Of a stretch of DNA of 64,000 nucleotides, positions 19,585-28,849 are shown piece after piece. Positions within the stretch are counted from its first letter, which is position 1; each line of letters opens with the position of its first letter. A program made the position numbers and the translations under genes. This stretch comes from Shewanella sp. 1CM18E (GTDB lineage Bacteria; Pseudomonadota; Gammaproteobacteria; Enterobacterales; Shewanellaceae): the NCBI RefSeq assembly GCF_023161665.1, contig NZ_JALNTW010000003.1, positions 62,001 through 126,000 on the forward strand, in the 5' to 3' direction. The notes below the pieces were generated by a model, which saw only the letters and a program-made list of their open reading frames with translations, ran no database searches and had not been told where the DNA came from.

Positions 19585-19719
19585 GTGAACTAGATAAAGC
19601 TAATTTGGATTATTCCCCCCTACCTCGTGATCTGTTTCATGTAATCTTTTAACTAAATAACCTATGATTTATTGACTAAATGTATTCGCTTTAAAATTAA
19701 TACTTCATGGAGATGTCTG

Positions 19720-20247
19720 GTGAGCAAAATTGTTATTGTTTATTCAAGTGTACATGGCCAGACTCGCAAAATTAGTGCTTATCTAGAAGATAAGTTAACG
19801 GCTGCGGGCAATAGTGTCACTGCTGTAGGTATTGCAGATAAAGTGGATTTGGCTGAGTTTGATAAAGTGATTATTGGTGCCAGCATTCGTCATGGTAAGC
19901 ATAATCCAGCAGTTTATGACTTTATTGAAGCAAACCAAGCGCTATTAGAACAAAAGCCAAGTAGCTTTTTTTCGGTTAGCTTAGTGGCGCGTAAGCCATT
20001 AAAAAATACTGCTGATACCAACCCGTATATGCGAGCTTTCTTTGAGAAGTCTGCTTGGGTTCCTAAGCTTGCTGAAGTATTTGGCGGTAACCTAAATTAT
20101 CCAAGTTATGGCGCAATGGACAGAAATATCATTCGCTTTATTATGTGGATCACTAAAGGCCCTACAGCCGCCGATACCAATGTTGAGTATACGGACTGGC
20201 AAAAAGTTGATGCTTATGCAGATAGCATCAATCAGTTAACGGCTTAA
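19720..20247 (+). CDS. hemG: Menaquinone-dependent protoporphyrinogen oxidase HemG
   Basis: 175 residues (E. coli 181). Flavodoxin-fold enzyme that oxidises protoporphyrinogen IX to protoporphyrin IX in heme synthesis, passing electrons to quinones. The FMN loop is YSSVHGQTRKI near residues 8-18, followed by the IIGASIRHGKHNP segment typical of HemG. I chose the GTG at 19720 because GGAGA lies six bases upstream and the next residues are SKIVIVYSS; the upstream in-frame TTG at 19672 would add 16 unconserved residues. It precedes a b-type-cytochrome-like membrane gene by 19 bases. Confidence 0.93.
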   Translation: MSKIVIVYSSVHGQTRKISAYLEDKLTAAGNSVTAVGIADKVDLAEFDKVIIGASIRHGKHNPAVYDFIEANQALLEQKPSSFFSVSLVARKPLKNTADTNPYMRAFFEKSAWVPKLAEVFGGNLNYPSYGAMDRNIIRFIMWITKGPTAADTNVEYTDWQKVDAYADSINQLTA

Positions 20248-20266
20248 ATTGTAAAAGGTAGAGCAG

Positions 20267-20797
20267 ATGGCGCAGTCTATGTTTAAACGCTTGGCGAGAA
20301 AATATATTGATTTGCAGCATGTTTTAATCATCCTAACCTCTGCTTATCTTATCTTTACTAGTAGCTGGGTCCTTATTGGCCGTAGTCTTAGGATTAATGC
20401 CAGTATTTGGGATACCAGCCATGTATATCTAGGTTTAGTTGGCGCGTTTTTCTCTATCACATTTCTTATTTCTAACAGTCTTAAAGGCAAGTGGCGTCAG
20501 TACTTTCCTTGGCTGGTGGCAGATTTCTCGCAGTTAAAAGCTGATCTTGTGGGCCTAACTAAAGGTAAAATTCCAATTGCTGGTGGTAGAGGTTTATTCA
20601 GTATTACCGAAGGCATTGGTATGTTGTTGTTTGTTGCCGTTGGTGTAACTGGCTTGCTGTGGTTTGCCACCCAAGGCACCAGTGCTGCATTAATGTGGCG
20701 TGGTTATCATATCGATGCTGCACATGGCTTTATCGGATTTATTATGCTGCACGCAGTCTTTGCCTGTTTGCATCTGTTGGACTTTATTCGTAATTAA
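20267..20797 (+). CDS. Small membrane protein resembling cytochrome b561/HupC
   Basis: 176 residues with four hydrophobic segments (about 17-38, 47-70, 112-134, 150-172). Histidines placed in or next to them (His18, His52, His148, His153, His162, His169) are possible heme ligands, as in four-helix b-type cytochromes. No cofactor can be proved by eye. It follows hemG by 19 bases and is surely co-transcribed with it, which suggests a membrane electron-transfer partner for the oxidase or another redox protein. The start has an AGGTAGAG upstream. Confidence 0.65.
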   Translation: MAQSMFKRLARKYIDLQHVLIILTSAYLIFTSSWVLIGRSLRINASIWDTSHVYLGLVGAFFSITFLISNSLKGKWRQYFPWLVADFSQLKADLVGLTKGKIPIAGGRGLFSITEGIGMLLFVAVGVTGLLWFATQGTSAALMWRGYHIDAAHGFIGFIMLHAVFACLHLLDFIRN

Positions 20798-20880
20798 CTG
20801 TATTTGGGTAAAACAATTCTTTTAAATTGGCTGTAATGTCTTTAACTTAATAGATAAGGGATTAAAGTTAAGGAGCTGCT

Positions 20881-22032
20881 TTGCGGCCAACGGTAGTGCA
20901 TTTAATCGATGATACTAAGCTCGGCGGCGTTAATTTAGCGCTGGAGAGCCTGGCTGCCTCTGCATTGCAACAATCGTTTAGTTTTAAGCTTATTTACCGC
21001 CAATTCAATTCCTGTTTCTTCAAGCGTTACCAAGCCGATATTATAGTGCTGCATGCGGCTGCTAGTTGGCGCAAACTGCCTGCATTCCTAGCATTAAAAC
21101 TTGCCAATATCGGTACGCCAATACTTTATCAAGAGCACCATTACTGCAGAGAATTTGTTCGTCATTGTGTACTGTCGCCAACTCGTTTTGAATTTATGCT
21201 GAAACTGACTTATCGGTTGATGCACAAAGTGTTGTTAGTGTCTCAATCTCAGCAAGATTGGTTAACTGAGCTTGATGTGATTGCTGCGGATAAAATGGCG
21301 TTGCTAGGTCAAGGTAAAGAGCTAAGTGCTTTTACTGCATTGCCGGGTAAAGTCGATACAGAGAGTTTATCTCAACCCTTAGCTTATGAACGAATGCAAG
21401 AGATAACTCAAGCGCCGGTTCAAGTGCCAGCTCAAGCAGCAGTCCAATCGCAAAGCTCCCCTGTAAAGCTGTTGGCATATGGTCGTTTAAGCAAGCAAAA
21501 AGGCTTTGATTTATTGATTAAAGCTATGGCTAAACTACCTGCTGAGCAAGTGCAGTTGTCTATCGCGGGGGAAGGTGAGCAGCGTGAGGAACTCATCCAT
21601 CTTGCTAAGGGGCTTAGCCATGTTGAGTTTGTGGGTGAGGTGCAAGATGTACCAAGGTTTTTAGCGAGTGGAGATCTGGTTATTATCCCCTCTCGCTGGG
21701 AGCCATTTGGGTTAACTTGTATTGAAGCAATAGCGGCAGGTAGGCCGGTAATTGTGGCTAACCTTGACGGCTTAGCTGATCAGGCTAGAGCTTTACGATC
21801 TCATTCATTATCTTCGACTCCAGCTTCGTCATGTGGAGCTAAAGAGTCACAAGCCGTTAAGCTACTGGGCGAGTTATCGGTTACAGGTATTGAACAGACA
21901 ATTTCGCAAGTCATTAATGGTGAGCCGTTACAAGTATCTTCTGAGCAGAGAGCATATTGCGAGGGTGTATGGAAATTGGTATTAGATAATTGGCGCCTGC
22001 TGCTGGAGCAAGTAATGGCAGCGCACAAATAA
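20881..22032 (+). CDS. Glycosyltransferase family 4-like protein
   Basis: 383 residues. The C-terminal half is a GT-B, GT4-like domain: LLAYGRLSKQKGFDLLIKA near 198, then the family Glu motif in SRWEPFGLTCIEAIAAGRPV (EPFGLTCIE, nucleotide-sugar binding). The N-terminal half starts HLIDDTKLGGVNLALE, with a Gly-Gly acceptor loop. The start is a TTG at 20881 with AAGGAG five bases before it. The linker near 175-195 is Gln/Pro/Ala-rich, and there is a Ser-rich insert around 310-325. Donor and acceptor unknown; no polysaccharide cluster is next to it. Confidence 0.85.
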   Translation: MRPTVVHLIDDTKLGGVNLALESLAASALQQSFSFKLIYRQFNSCFFKRYQADIIVLHAAASWRKLPAFLALKLANIGTPILYQEHHYCREFVRHCVLSPTRFEFMLKLTYRLMHKVLLVSQSQQDWLTELDVIAADKMALLGQGKELSAFTALPGKVDTESLSQPLAYERMQEITQAPVQVPAQAAVQSQSSPVKLLAYGRLSKQKGFDLLIKAMAKLPAEQVQLSIAGEGEQREELIHLAKGLSHVEFVGEVQDVPRFLASGDLVIIPSRWEPFGLTCIEAIAAGRPVIVANLDGLADQARALRSHSLSSTPASSCGAKESQAVKLLGELSVTGIEQTISQVINGEPLQVSSEQRAYCEGVWKLVLDNWRLLLEQVMAAHK

Positions 22033-22127
22033 AGCAGTATTGAAGCCTTAAATTTAGAGACTAACTTTATAGATTAAGTCGCTTTTAGCTTAACTGTTGA
22101 GTTATTTAAGGTGGTTTTTTTCATTAA

Positions 22128-22151
22128 AAAAGGCGCTGATTAGCGCCTTTT
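22128..22151. terminator. Bidirectional terminator
   Basis: 10-bp stem AAAAGGCGCT (22128-22137) / AGCGCCTTTT (22142-22151), 4-base loop, between the convergent glycosyltransferase and dsbA-like genes. Confidence 0.85.
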
Positions 22152-22201
22152 CTTTAACTATTTTCAAGCTAAAAGCTTGCTAGCAAATTGATAAGTTTAG
22201 A

Positions 22202-22858
22202 TTACTTATGCTCTAGCGCTAGGTAGTTCATTAGGTCAATCAATTCACCTAAAGTGCGGATTGACCCCATGTTGATTTGGTACTTATCGTTAACGATGAA
22301 TGAAGGTACGCTTTGTACTTTAAATTCACGTTGCTGAGTGCGCCATAGTGCTAGCTTGGCATCAGTCTCTTTGCTGTCAGCAACTTTGTCGTATTGCGCT
22401 GAATCAACACCAAACTTAGCAAATACCGCTTTGATATCGTCACGGCTCTTAATTGGCTCTTCATGCTTATGCCCTGGTGCGCTATGGTCGTGTTTCTCAC
22501 CGTTTTCGCCTTGGATTACTTTGAACATAGCGTCAGTTAATGGCTTTTGATTCTTTAAAGATTGAATCACAGCAAGTGAGCGCATTACTTCAGTATTGAT
22601 TTCAGTATTTGCGAAATCTACGTGCTTGCTGTCAAAAGCAACCTGCTTGTTAAGGTTTGCCTTAATATCAGCCATGTACATCTTTTCCATATTGAAGCAG
22701 TTGCCACAATAGAAAGAGTAGAATTCAGTTAGTTTAGGTTCGCTGCTAGGCGCTTTATCTGAAACAACTGTGAAGTGTTTACCTTCGATAAATTGTGCGG
22801 CAAAGCTGCTCAATGGAGCAACGGCTAATGTTAACGCTAAAGCAATATGTTTAATCAA
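22202..22858 (-). CDS. dsbA: DsbA-like thiol:disulfide interchange protein, CGNC variant with His-rich insert
   Basis: 218 residues. Periplasmic thioredoxin-fold oxidase. I chose the TTG at 22858 because AGAGGA stands just upstream and residues 1-20 then form a clean signal peptide ending SSFA; a start at 22915 would place 19 odd residues before it. The active site is FYCGNC, with Cys51 and Cys54, where classic DsbA has CPHC. The cis-Pro loop is VPS. A His-rich insert (His123, His125, His130, His132) lies in the helical domain. The family call is secure, but the CGNC dipeptide suggests different redox properties and the symbol is by family only. Confidence 0.85.
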   Translation of the reverse strand: MIKHIALALTLAVAPLSSFAAQFIEGKHFTVVSDKAPSSEPKLTEFYSFYCGNCFNMEKMYMADIKANLNKQVAFDSKHVDFANTEINTEVMRSLAVIQSLKNQKPLTDAMFKVIQGENGEKHDHSAPGHKHEEPIKSRDDIKAVFAKFGVDSAQYDKVADSKETDAKLALWRTQQREFKVQSVPSFIVNDKYQINMGSIRTLGELIDLMNYLALEHK

Positions 22859-23244
22859 ACTTTTGTCCTCTAAGTGACGTCTGTATAAGTAGTCAAGCGA
22901 TAACGAATAATACAAATATTATTCATCCGTTACAGCAAATTACATTGTTGTTAAGAATAAAACCAATTGCTTAATTATGACTGAAATTAGTGATTAGTAC
23001 ATGCTTTAGAGTGTGACCAATATAATGCTTTTAAGCGGAAACATAGATTTTCATTTTAAACTTTGTCGCACTTCACAATCTGACTTTAAAAACACGAGGC
23101 TCGGGAACTTTCATGATTTTTGCCGATATAACCAAGTTGAAAAAAGGCTAATGGCTAATGGTTATTAGCTGAAAATAAAAATGCGACCTCATCCATGAGG
23201 TCGTGATACTTGGTTGGAAGGCCTAGTATTTAAAGTTTTTGAGC
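22859..23244. other. Gene-free stretch upstream of the dsbA-like gene
   Basis: 386 bases with no convincing gene. It must hold the promoter of the dsbA-like gene; no consensus -35/-10 pair is obvious. The right end holds the terminator hairpin of the DUF4397 gene (23184-23203). Confidence 0.55.
23172..23203 (-). terminator. Terminator of the DUF4397 gene
   Basis: 9-bp stem CGACCTCAT (23184-23192) / ATGAGGTCG (23195-23203); on the minus strand it is followed by a T-rich run (the AAAATAAAAA on the plus strand at 23172-23181). Confidence 0.7.
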
Positions 23245-24633
23245 TTACTTTGCCATTACGAAGTCATCTAATAGAATCACATCGAATGCGCCACTGGTGG
23301 TGCTATCTACTGCGGCGACACCATATACGCCACCGTTTTCAAGCGTGATAGGCAACGGACCTATGGCGACAGTTTTTGTATCTGCTACCGTTACACTTAC
23401 TACATAGTCACCAGCAGCTACGCTTAGGCTGCCTGATGTCTCTCTAAAAGGTACATCGGTAAGTACCGGCGTTGCGTCCGAAATATCACTGGTCGCCGTA
23501 AGATAAACATCGACTTCAGGTGCAGAGTAAGCGGTGTGCGATACCGTTAATTTGGCTTCGGTCGCGACCATGCGTGGCTGCTCCATAATGATCCAAGGTT
23601 GAATGTCATTGTCTGATAGTGAGCCAGTTGCGAAAATTGAATAGCTTGCTCCTAGATCGAGTTCAAAAGGCGCTTTATCGATAACCACAACGCTGTTATC
23701 GGCACTCGCAGCCACAGTTGCAGTGTGCTCACCCTCAGGAATATTGACGTAACCTGCAATACCTTTAAACATCAAGTTGCTGATCGCCGCCGTACTATTA
23801 CCATCTAAAAATACATCTACTGCAGGGGCGTCCGCGACGGCATGAATGACTCTGATATCACTACCGCTGCTTTTATCATTCAGCAGTAGTTGTCCCTCTG
23901 GGAGGGCGACCAATAAAGCAACCGGTGAGGCGCCTGACCAAGTATTGGGAATGGCTGAAATAAAGTAATCCCCATCGTCGGCTAAGGGAACGGTACCAGA
24001 GTCAAACACGACATCTTTGGCACCCGACGCAGTGATGCGAATTTGGTAATCGGCAGCGGGAACTTCAAGTTGCGGGCTAGCATCCATATAGTTGGCAGAC
24101 AATGTGGGATCCATCATGCTGATATCTGCCCCTGGCTCCGTTACATACACATCAACTAGTCCTAAAGCTGGCGAGGCATGTAATACCTGTACTCGGGCGT
24201 AATTTTCGGCAATATCTTGCTCCGGGTTCTCAATCAACTTAAGCATTAGCGTGTCGTCAGCAACACTGCCAAGTGCTACTGCTGTGTATTCCATGTCTTC
24301 TGCAGCATCTAATTCAGCGGTTAGTACTGTGGTTGTGGTGCCATCTGCGAGCTGAGCGTCAACTGCAACTGAGTAGCTGCCTGCGGTTACAGTTGCTAAG
24401 CCGCTAGACATGGCATAGTCAACATCATCAACAAAGCTTCCTCCATTGGCTAACACATTAACTAGTGGTGCATCGCTACCTGCATGGATCACTCGTATTT
24501 CCGCTTCAGCGACTTCAATCGGCGGAACGGGAGTAGGTTGGTTATTGTCATCGTCATCACTACATGCGGTTAGACCCAATACAGATATGGCTGCAACTGA
24601 AAAGTAACGAGTTAATGGGGTTGAAAAAGTCAT
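23245..24633 (-). CDS. DUF4397 repeat lipoprotein
   Basis: 462 residues. The lipobox LTAC gives Cys24 as the lipidated residue, followed by an Asp/Asn-rich linker SDDDDNNQP. Four DUF4397-like beta repeats start near residues 46 (IRVIHAGSDAPLVNV), 147 (VQVLHASPALGLVDV), 260 (IRVIHAVADAPAVDV) and 361 (KLTVSHTAYSAPEVDV). The family is secreted or anchored and may bind partners at the surface; no activity is known. The Asp-rich sequence after the lipid Cys starts Ser25-Asp26. Monocistronic with its own terminator. Confidence 0.88.
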   Translation of the reverse strand: MTFSTPLTRYFSVAAISVLGLTACSDDDDNNQPTPVPPIEVAEAEIRVIHAGSDAPLVNVLANGGSFVDDVDYAMSSGLATVTAGSYSVAVDAQLADGTTTTVLTAELDAAEDMEYTAVALGSVADDTLMLKLIENPEQDIAENYARVQVLHASPALGLVDVYVTEPGADISMMDPTLSANYMDASPQLEVPAADYQIRITASGAKDVVFDSGTVPLADDGDYFISAIPNTWSGASPVALLVALPEGQLLLNDKSSGSDIRVIHAVADAPAVDVFLDGNSTAAISNLMFKGIAGYVNIPEGEHTATVAASADNSVVVIDKAPFELDLGASYSIFATGSLSDNDIQPWIIMEQPRMVATEAKLTVSHTAYSAPEVDVYLTATSDISDATPVLTDVPFRETSGSLSVAAGDYVVSVTVADTKTVAIGPLPITLENGGVYGVAAVDSTTSGAFDVILLDDFVMAK

Positions 24634-24748
24634 GTGGATTATTCCTTGATGTTAGGTTTCGACAAACACTACGCAGCCAAAAATTTTTAAGATCAAAAAA
24701 TAAACATATTTTTTACATTTTATAATTTAGCTAAATACCATGACTCAG

Positions 24749-24777
24749 CTAAACGCCCATAAATTGTGGGCGTTTAG
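24749..24777. terminator. Stem-loop below the flippase-like gene
   Basis: 11-bp stem CTAAACGCCCA (24749-24759) / TGGGCGTTTAG (24767-24777) with a 7-base loop. It is in the right place to end the minus-strand gene but lacks a T-run, so termination is not certain. Confidence 0.4.
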
Positions 24778-24844
24778 TTGCTAAAGAGAGGTGAGTAACT
24801 AACAGAGGCGAGCTATAGAGGCAAAAACCTTCTAATGTGCTTAT

Positions 24845-26110
24845 TTAGCTCGGTTCAGTCGAGTGTTGTTTGATTAGTTTACGTTCTAAAATACTAGAGG
24901 CGATAAACATGCTGACATAACCAAATCCAAGCGCGAGGATCACCGCAACGACATTGTCTGTATGCAGGCGCAAAATGTAAAACATGATAAGTAAGGTGAC
25001 GACGCCAAGAATGCGGATCAGTAGACTTTGCATAAATAAACCATGTGCTTTGATATAAGCCACTTGGAATGCATTGAGCATCATAAATATAAAAAATAGC
25101 GCAAAGTGCATCAAAATTGGCGCTGCTTGGGCGTAAGCTTCAGGGAAAACAAAACTGACAATATTTTTGCTAAAAAGTAGCAATATAATCAGCAGACTAA
25201 TGCTAATCGCTAAACTGAGTTTTATAAACCAGCGGCGGATTAATACGATTTGTTGGTGTTGATTTCCACGGATACATTGCGCCAACTCAGGCAGTATGTA
25301 GCGATAAACCGGAAATACAAATAGCATGGTAAAGTATGCCAGCATAGGGCGTACAACCACCTGAAAGTCCCCCAGTTCATCGATAGTAAAATAACCAATA
25401 GTCAGCAATACCGTGATGTAAACCATTAAAATACTTGCGCCTACTTCCAAGGATGACATTACGCTTTTTTTGACAAAATTACGCATATCAGTATCAAGCT
25501 GCACCGGGGCTAACGGGGTTGTGGCGATCTGTTTTCGGCGTTGAATGAACATAAATGCAGCTACGGCGAAGTTAGATGAAATTAAGCTGTAAAACAGTGA
25601 GGCAAGAGGTGTTTGACCAAACCCGTAATAGCAAGTTAAAAACAGTATCACTTGCACTAATGGTTCTAACCACGTGGTTTTATTGGCGATATCATAAAGG
25701 CGGTACATACCAATTTGATTGGTAAAATATACTTTGAAGCCCATTCCCAAAATCACACCCACTAACTGAATATATTCCACATCAATATTGAGTTGATGTT
25801 TAATATAGGGCAGCACTAATCCCCAAGTGAATAGCACCATAGTGATCAGTGAATAACGGAAAATATTGGTAATGTCGGCATCATTTTTAGTTTGTGAAAA
25901 GCTGACCACCATAGAGGCTCTAAATCCACTAAGCAGGATCAGTGACATAGAGATAATGTCGACAACGGTGTGATACAGGGCGAGATCGCTTTTTGCAACC
26001 CACTGCGCCAGCCAGATTTTAAATGCGAGCCCGAGTGAAACGCTGGCTAGAGTTGCCCAAATAGCATTAACAAAAGCGTGCTTAACTCGCGCGAAAGGTG
26101 TTTCAGTCAT
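24845..26110 (-). CDS. MOP-superfamily (flippase-like) membrane protein
   Basis: 421 residues with about 12 hydrophobic segments and no large soluble domain, like Wzx-type polysaccharide flippases of the MOP superfamily (the pattern of an N-terminal KHAFVNAIWATLASVSLG amphipathic start, then paired helices). The C-terminal 15 residues are hydrophilic (LERKLIKQHSTEPS). No biosynthesis genes for a polysaccharide lie next to it, so the lipid-linked substrate cannot be named. The start at 26110 is a plain ATG. Monocistronic. Confidence 0.7.
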   Translation of the reverse strand: MTETPFARVKHAFVNAIWATLASVSLGLAFKIWLAQWVAKSDLALYHTVVDIISMSLILLSGFRASMVVSFSQTKNDADITNIFRYSLITMVLFTWGLVLPYIKHQLNIDVEYIQLVGVILGMGFKVYFTNQIGMYRLYDIANKTTWLEPLVQVILFLTCYYGFGQTPLASLFYSLISSNFAVAAFMFIQRRKQIATTPLAPVQLDTDMRNFVKKSVMSSLEVGASILMVYITVLLTIGYFTIDELGDFQVVVRPMLAYFTMLFVFPVYRYILPELAQCIRGNQHQQIVLIRRWFIKLSLAISISLLIILLLFSKNIVSFVFPEAYAQAAPILMHFALFFIFMMLNAFQVAYIKAHGLFMQSLLIRILGVVTLLIMFYILRLHTDNVVAVILALGFGYVSMFIASSILERKLIKQHSTEPS

Positions 26111-26290
26111 GTTGTCGCATTACTCAATAAACTGGCGATGGGGTGCTAAATATTAATCATTCAAACTCACAGTGCTAGTTTTGTTAGCTAAAGGTGTGAG
26201 CTGACAATAGTTATCAGCGACTCTAACTTTAATCGTTGGATAACTATTAGCGTGAGAAAAGTGTAATTTACACAATTACACTTTTTATGT

Positions 26291-26986
26291 TTAGCGTGAA
26301 CGGAACCAGCCTGTGATTGAAAAACGTTGCGATGGGCAAAATGGAGCCAGATAGGTTACAGCGTGTACATGTTTAACATCAAACAGGGTCATTGAGTTAA
26401 ATTCAGGTGTCCAAGCATCTCTAGGAGTTCCGTCATCTTGGTAAAACTGCAGCAGCCCTCCCCAGTCAGGATGCCATTTAGGGGTAAAGCCCAGCACAAA
26501 GGCAAGGATTCGACCTTCTCGCTCAACCACATCCCTATGTCTGGTTAGAAAGTTTCCTGGTGTATATCGCGTACCTTGAGCACTGGCTAATTTAATATCT
26601 GGTCTATCTGAAATATACCTAATATTTTCTAGCAAGCTATCGGAGTTTAAGTAGTTTTTAACTGTATTGAGTAATTCAGGGCTAGAGGGAGTAACCATAT
26701 GACGGCCATACCAAAAACCAACCCCTCTTGATGCATCTTGATATAGATTTTGAAATAGTGATTTTTGGGCGTTACTGGTCATATCCCTAAGTTCTTTGTC
26801 TGAAGAAACTTGAGGCCGGCCGTTTTGGGTGTAGGCATGAGAGAATTCTGTTTCAGATGTAAGGCATTGATTAATTCTGTTTGCGTCTTCAGGAAGCCAA
26901 ATATCACTTATTTTTATGCGATCATCTTTTTTATATCGGCTTTTTAGTGCATCCCAATCTAGGTTAGGTGAAAATGATATTGTCAA
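26291..26986 (-). CDS. 2-oxoglutarate/Fe(II)-dependent oxygenase
   Basis: 231 residues, cytoplasmic. The jelly-roll residues are readable: His150 and Asp152 in LTRHRDVVE bind iron, the distal His is His206 or His208 in DVKHVHAVTY, and Arg221 (RFSITGW) would hold 2-oxoglutarate. It resembles prolyl-4-hydroxylase-type (SM-20/PHD-like) proteins. The start is a TTG at 26986 with GGAGG six bases before it, a strong Shine-Dalgarno that decides it. The substrate is unknown; the neighbouring genes do not suggest one. Confidence 0.8.
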   Translation of the reverse strand: MTISFSPNLDWDALKSRYKKDDRIKISDIWLPEDANRINQCLTSETEFSHAYTQNGRPQVSSDKELRDMTSNAQKSLFQNLYQDASRGVGFWYGRHMVTPSSPELLNTVKNYLNSDSLLENIRYISDRPDIKLASAQGTRYTPGNFLTRHRDVVEREGRILAFVLGFTPKWHPDWGGLLQFYQDDGTPRDAWTPEFNSMTLFDVKHVHAVTYLAPFCPSQRFSITGWFRSR

Positions 26987-27141
26987 AATGAGCCTCCAAC
27001 ATATAAATAAACTTATATTTATACAAAATGTTAGACATTAAAAAATTCCGCATACTAAGCTACGGATGCCGTCATTTTAATATATCAGATGCTGCGAAAT
27101 TGTTAATCAAATTGTTTTGAAAGTATTTTATTAAACTTACC

Positions 27142-27561
27142 TCAATCGAATACGCGTGGACAGGCTGAGTAATCATTAAAAGCCTCATCCCAACGTCTAA
27201 CATCATTGGCGCGGCGCCAGCGTCCGTGCCAAAACTCCATCATGCAACTGCCATCATCAATTTCGACTAAAAAGGTGTCTTGCTCTTTTACTTTTTCGTA
27301 AGGCGGGTAATGCTGACTCTTGCCCCAAGTGATCCCGCCACGGCTATTCGCCCATCTTTGCCAGAAATCATCGAGAGTTAACCACTGTTGGGTTTGTGCT
27401 TGCCAAGCCATAGATTGCCCTGATTGCATTACAACCTGTCCGTTATATTCACCGTCAGCTTGTGCTGCCAATTGTTTTATAGGGCTAAACACTAGTAAGG
27501 CGAAGGTAGCGCAAAGTAACGTTAAAAATTGTGTTGTGGATTGCTTAAAGTTTCGAGCCAT
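27142..27561 (-). CDS. Exported Trp-rich hypothetical protein
   Basis: 139 residues. Residues 1-33 form a long signal peptide ending LAA, so the mature protein of about 105 residues is periplasmic or secreted. It is rich in Trp (eight in the mature part, in FWQRW, TWGKS, FWHGRW and RRWDEA) and has two cysteines (SCMME and SACP) that could form a disulfide. I do not recognise the family. GGAG precedes the ATG. It stands alone, 255 bases from the divergent pirin gene. Confidence 0.7.
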   Translation of the reverse strand: MARNFKQSTTQFLTLLCATFALLVFSPIKQLAAQADGEYNGQVVMQSGQSMAWQAQTQQWLTLDDFWQRWANSRGGITWGKSQHYPPYEKVKEQDTFLVEIDDGSCMMEFWHGRWRRANDVRRWDEAFNDYSACPRVFD

Positions 27562-27815
27562 GGTTTAACTCCTTTTGTTTGGATACAAATTATCAGCGGT
27601 TAACTGCTGTGCTTGTTGCCAATGTTGTTTGTTTTTAAGCATAGACCTAAAAATGAGTGATTAAATAACTGCAATTTGCGGCCAAGATCGACCCATTACC
27701 GCAGTTGAGCGGTTAACAATCTTATTTTTTAGAATATTAATTGTACAATTTTGCGTTATTTATTCTAATTAGTGGTTGTTATGCTGTGGTTATTACAATC
27801 AATAAGGCATAAACA

Positions 27816-28760
27816 ATGGAACTACTTACCCAACATCAAGCACATAAAGCAATGGATGGTGATGGCGTGAATATTCGTCGGGTCGCCGATTTCAATAAGC
27901 TAGAGTTCGATCCCTTCTTGATGATCGATGAAATTAAATCAGATGATAAGTCTGATTTTATCGGTGGTTTTCCGCCGCACCCCCATCGAGGTATTGAGAC
28001 TTTTACTTATATTTTAAAAGGTGGTTTTGAACATAAAGATCAGTTAGGCAATGTTAAGGCGATTCGTGCCGGCGATGTGCAGTGGATGAGTACAGGTAGT
28101 GGTGTGATCCATTCTGAGATGCCGCTTGCAGACAGTCATGAAGGGCTGCATGGTTTTCAAATCTGGTTGAATATGCCAGCAAAAGACAAAATGCGCCCAG
28201 CGCGTTATCAAGATTCAGGCGAGCTAGTTTTGCCTGAACTCACGGAAGCGGGTGTGCACTTTAAGGTGTTGGCCGGTAGTTGGCACTTTGGCGAGCAAAC
28301 CTTGATATCGCCTTTATCTGAGCTGGCCGGTAGTGCAAAAATCGCAGATCTTACATTTAAAGCCAATGCTAAAGTTGCTCTCAACCTTGGCGTTGATAAC
28401 AATGAAAATCAGTTTGTTGGCGTATATCTATATAGTGGCTCGCTGCAACAAACATCGTTTACTAGTCGTGACTCAAACCAGCAAAATGTTGCGTATCCAG
28501 CTGGGCAACTATTGGTATTAGATAGTCAAACTCCGCTGCAGCTGCAAGCGGGGGATGATGGTGCGGGGTTGTTACTATTAACTGGGCAAGCGATTAATGA
28601 AACTGTGGTGCATATGGGTCCGTTTGTGATGAATACTCAAGCTGAGATCCGCCAAGCCGTTGAAGATTATCAAATGGGCGCTTTGGCCAAATCAACGAGT
28701 GATAATTTAGAGCGGTTACATATAAATGCGAGCGAGTATGCTCGTATTTTTATTGGCTAA
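27816..28760 (+). CDS. Pirin-family protein
   Basis: 314 residues with two cupin domains. The N-terminal cupin holds the metal-binding pattern GGFPPHPHRGIETFTY near residues 49-64 and IHSEMP near 98-103. Some pirins act as quercetinases and others as regulators; the sequence does not separate these. The C-terminal half is less conserved. Cytoplasmic. Followed 89 bases later by a hypothetical gene in the same direction. Confidence 0.9.
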   Translation: MELLTQHQAHKAMDGDGVNIRRVADFNKLEFDPFLMIDEIKSDDKSDFIGGFPPHPHRGIETFTYILKGGFEHKDQLGNVKAIRAGDVQWMSTGSGVIHSEMPLADSHEGLHGFQIWLNMPAKDKMRPARYQDSGELVLPELTEAGVHFKVLAGSWHFGEQTLISPLSELAGSAKIADLTFKANAKVALNLGVDNNENQFVGVYLYSGSLQQTSFTSRDSNQQNVAYPAGQLLVLDSQTPLQLQAGDDGAGLLLLTGQAINETVVHMGPFVMNTQAEIRQAVEDYQMGALAKSTSDNLERLHINASEYARIFIG

Positions 28761-28849
28761 GCCTTACTATCCAAATCATAAAAGGTATATAAATTTTAAG
28801 TGTTATATCACTGAAATTAGATAGTGATTACGCTTATTGGAGAGGGTTA

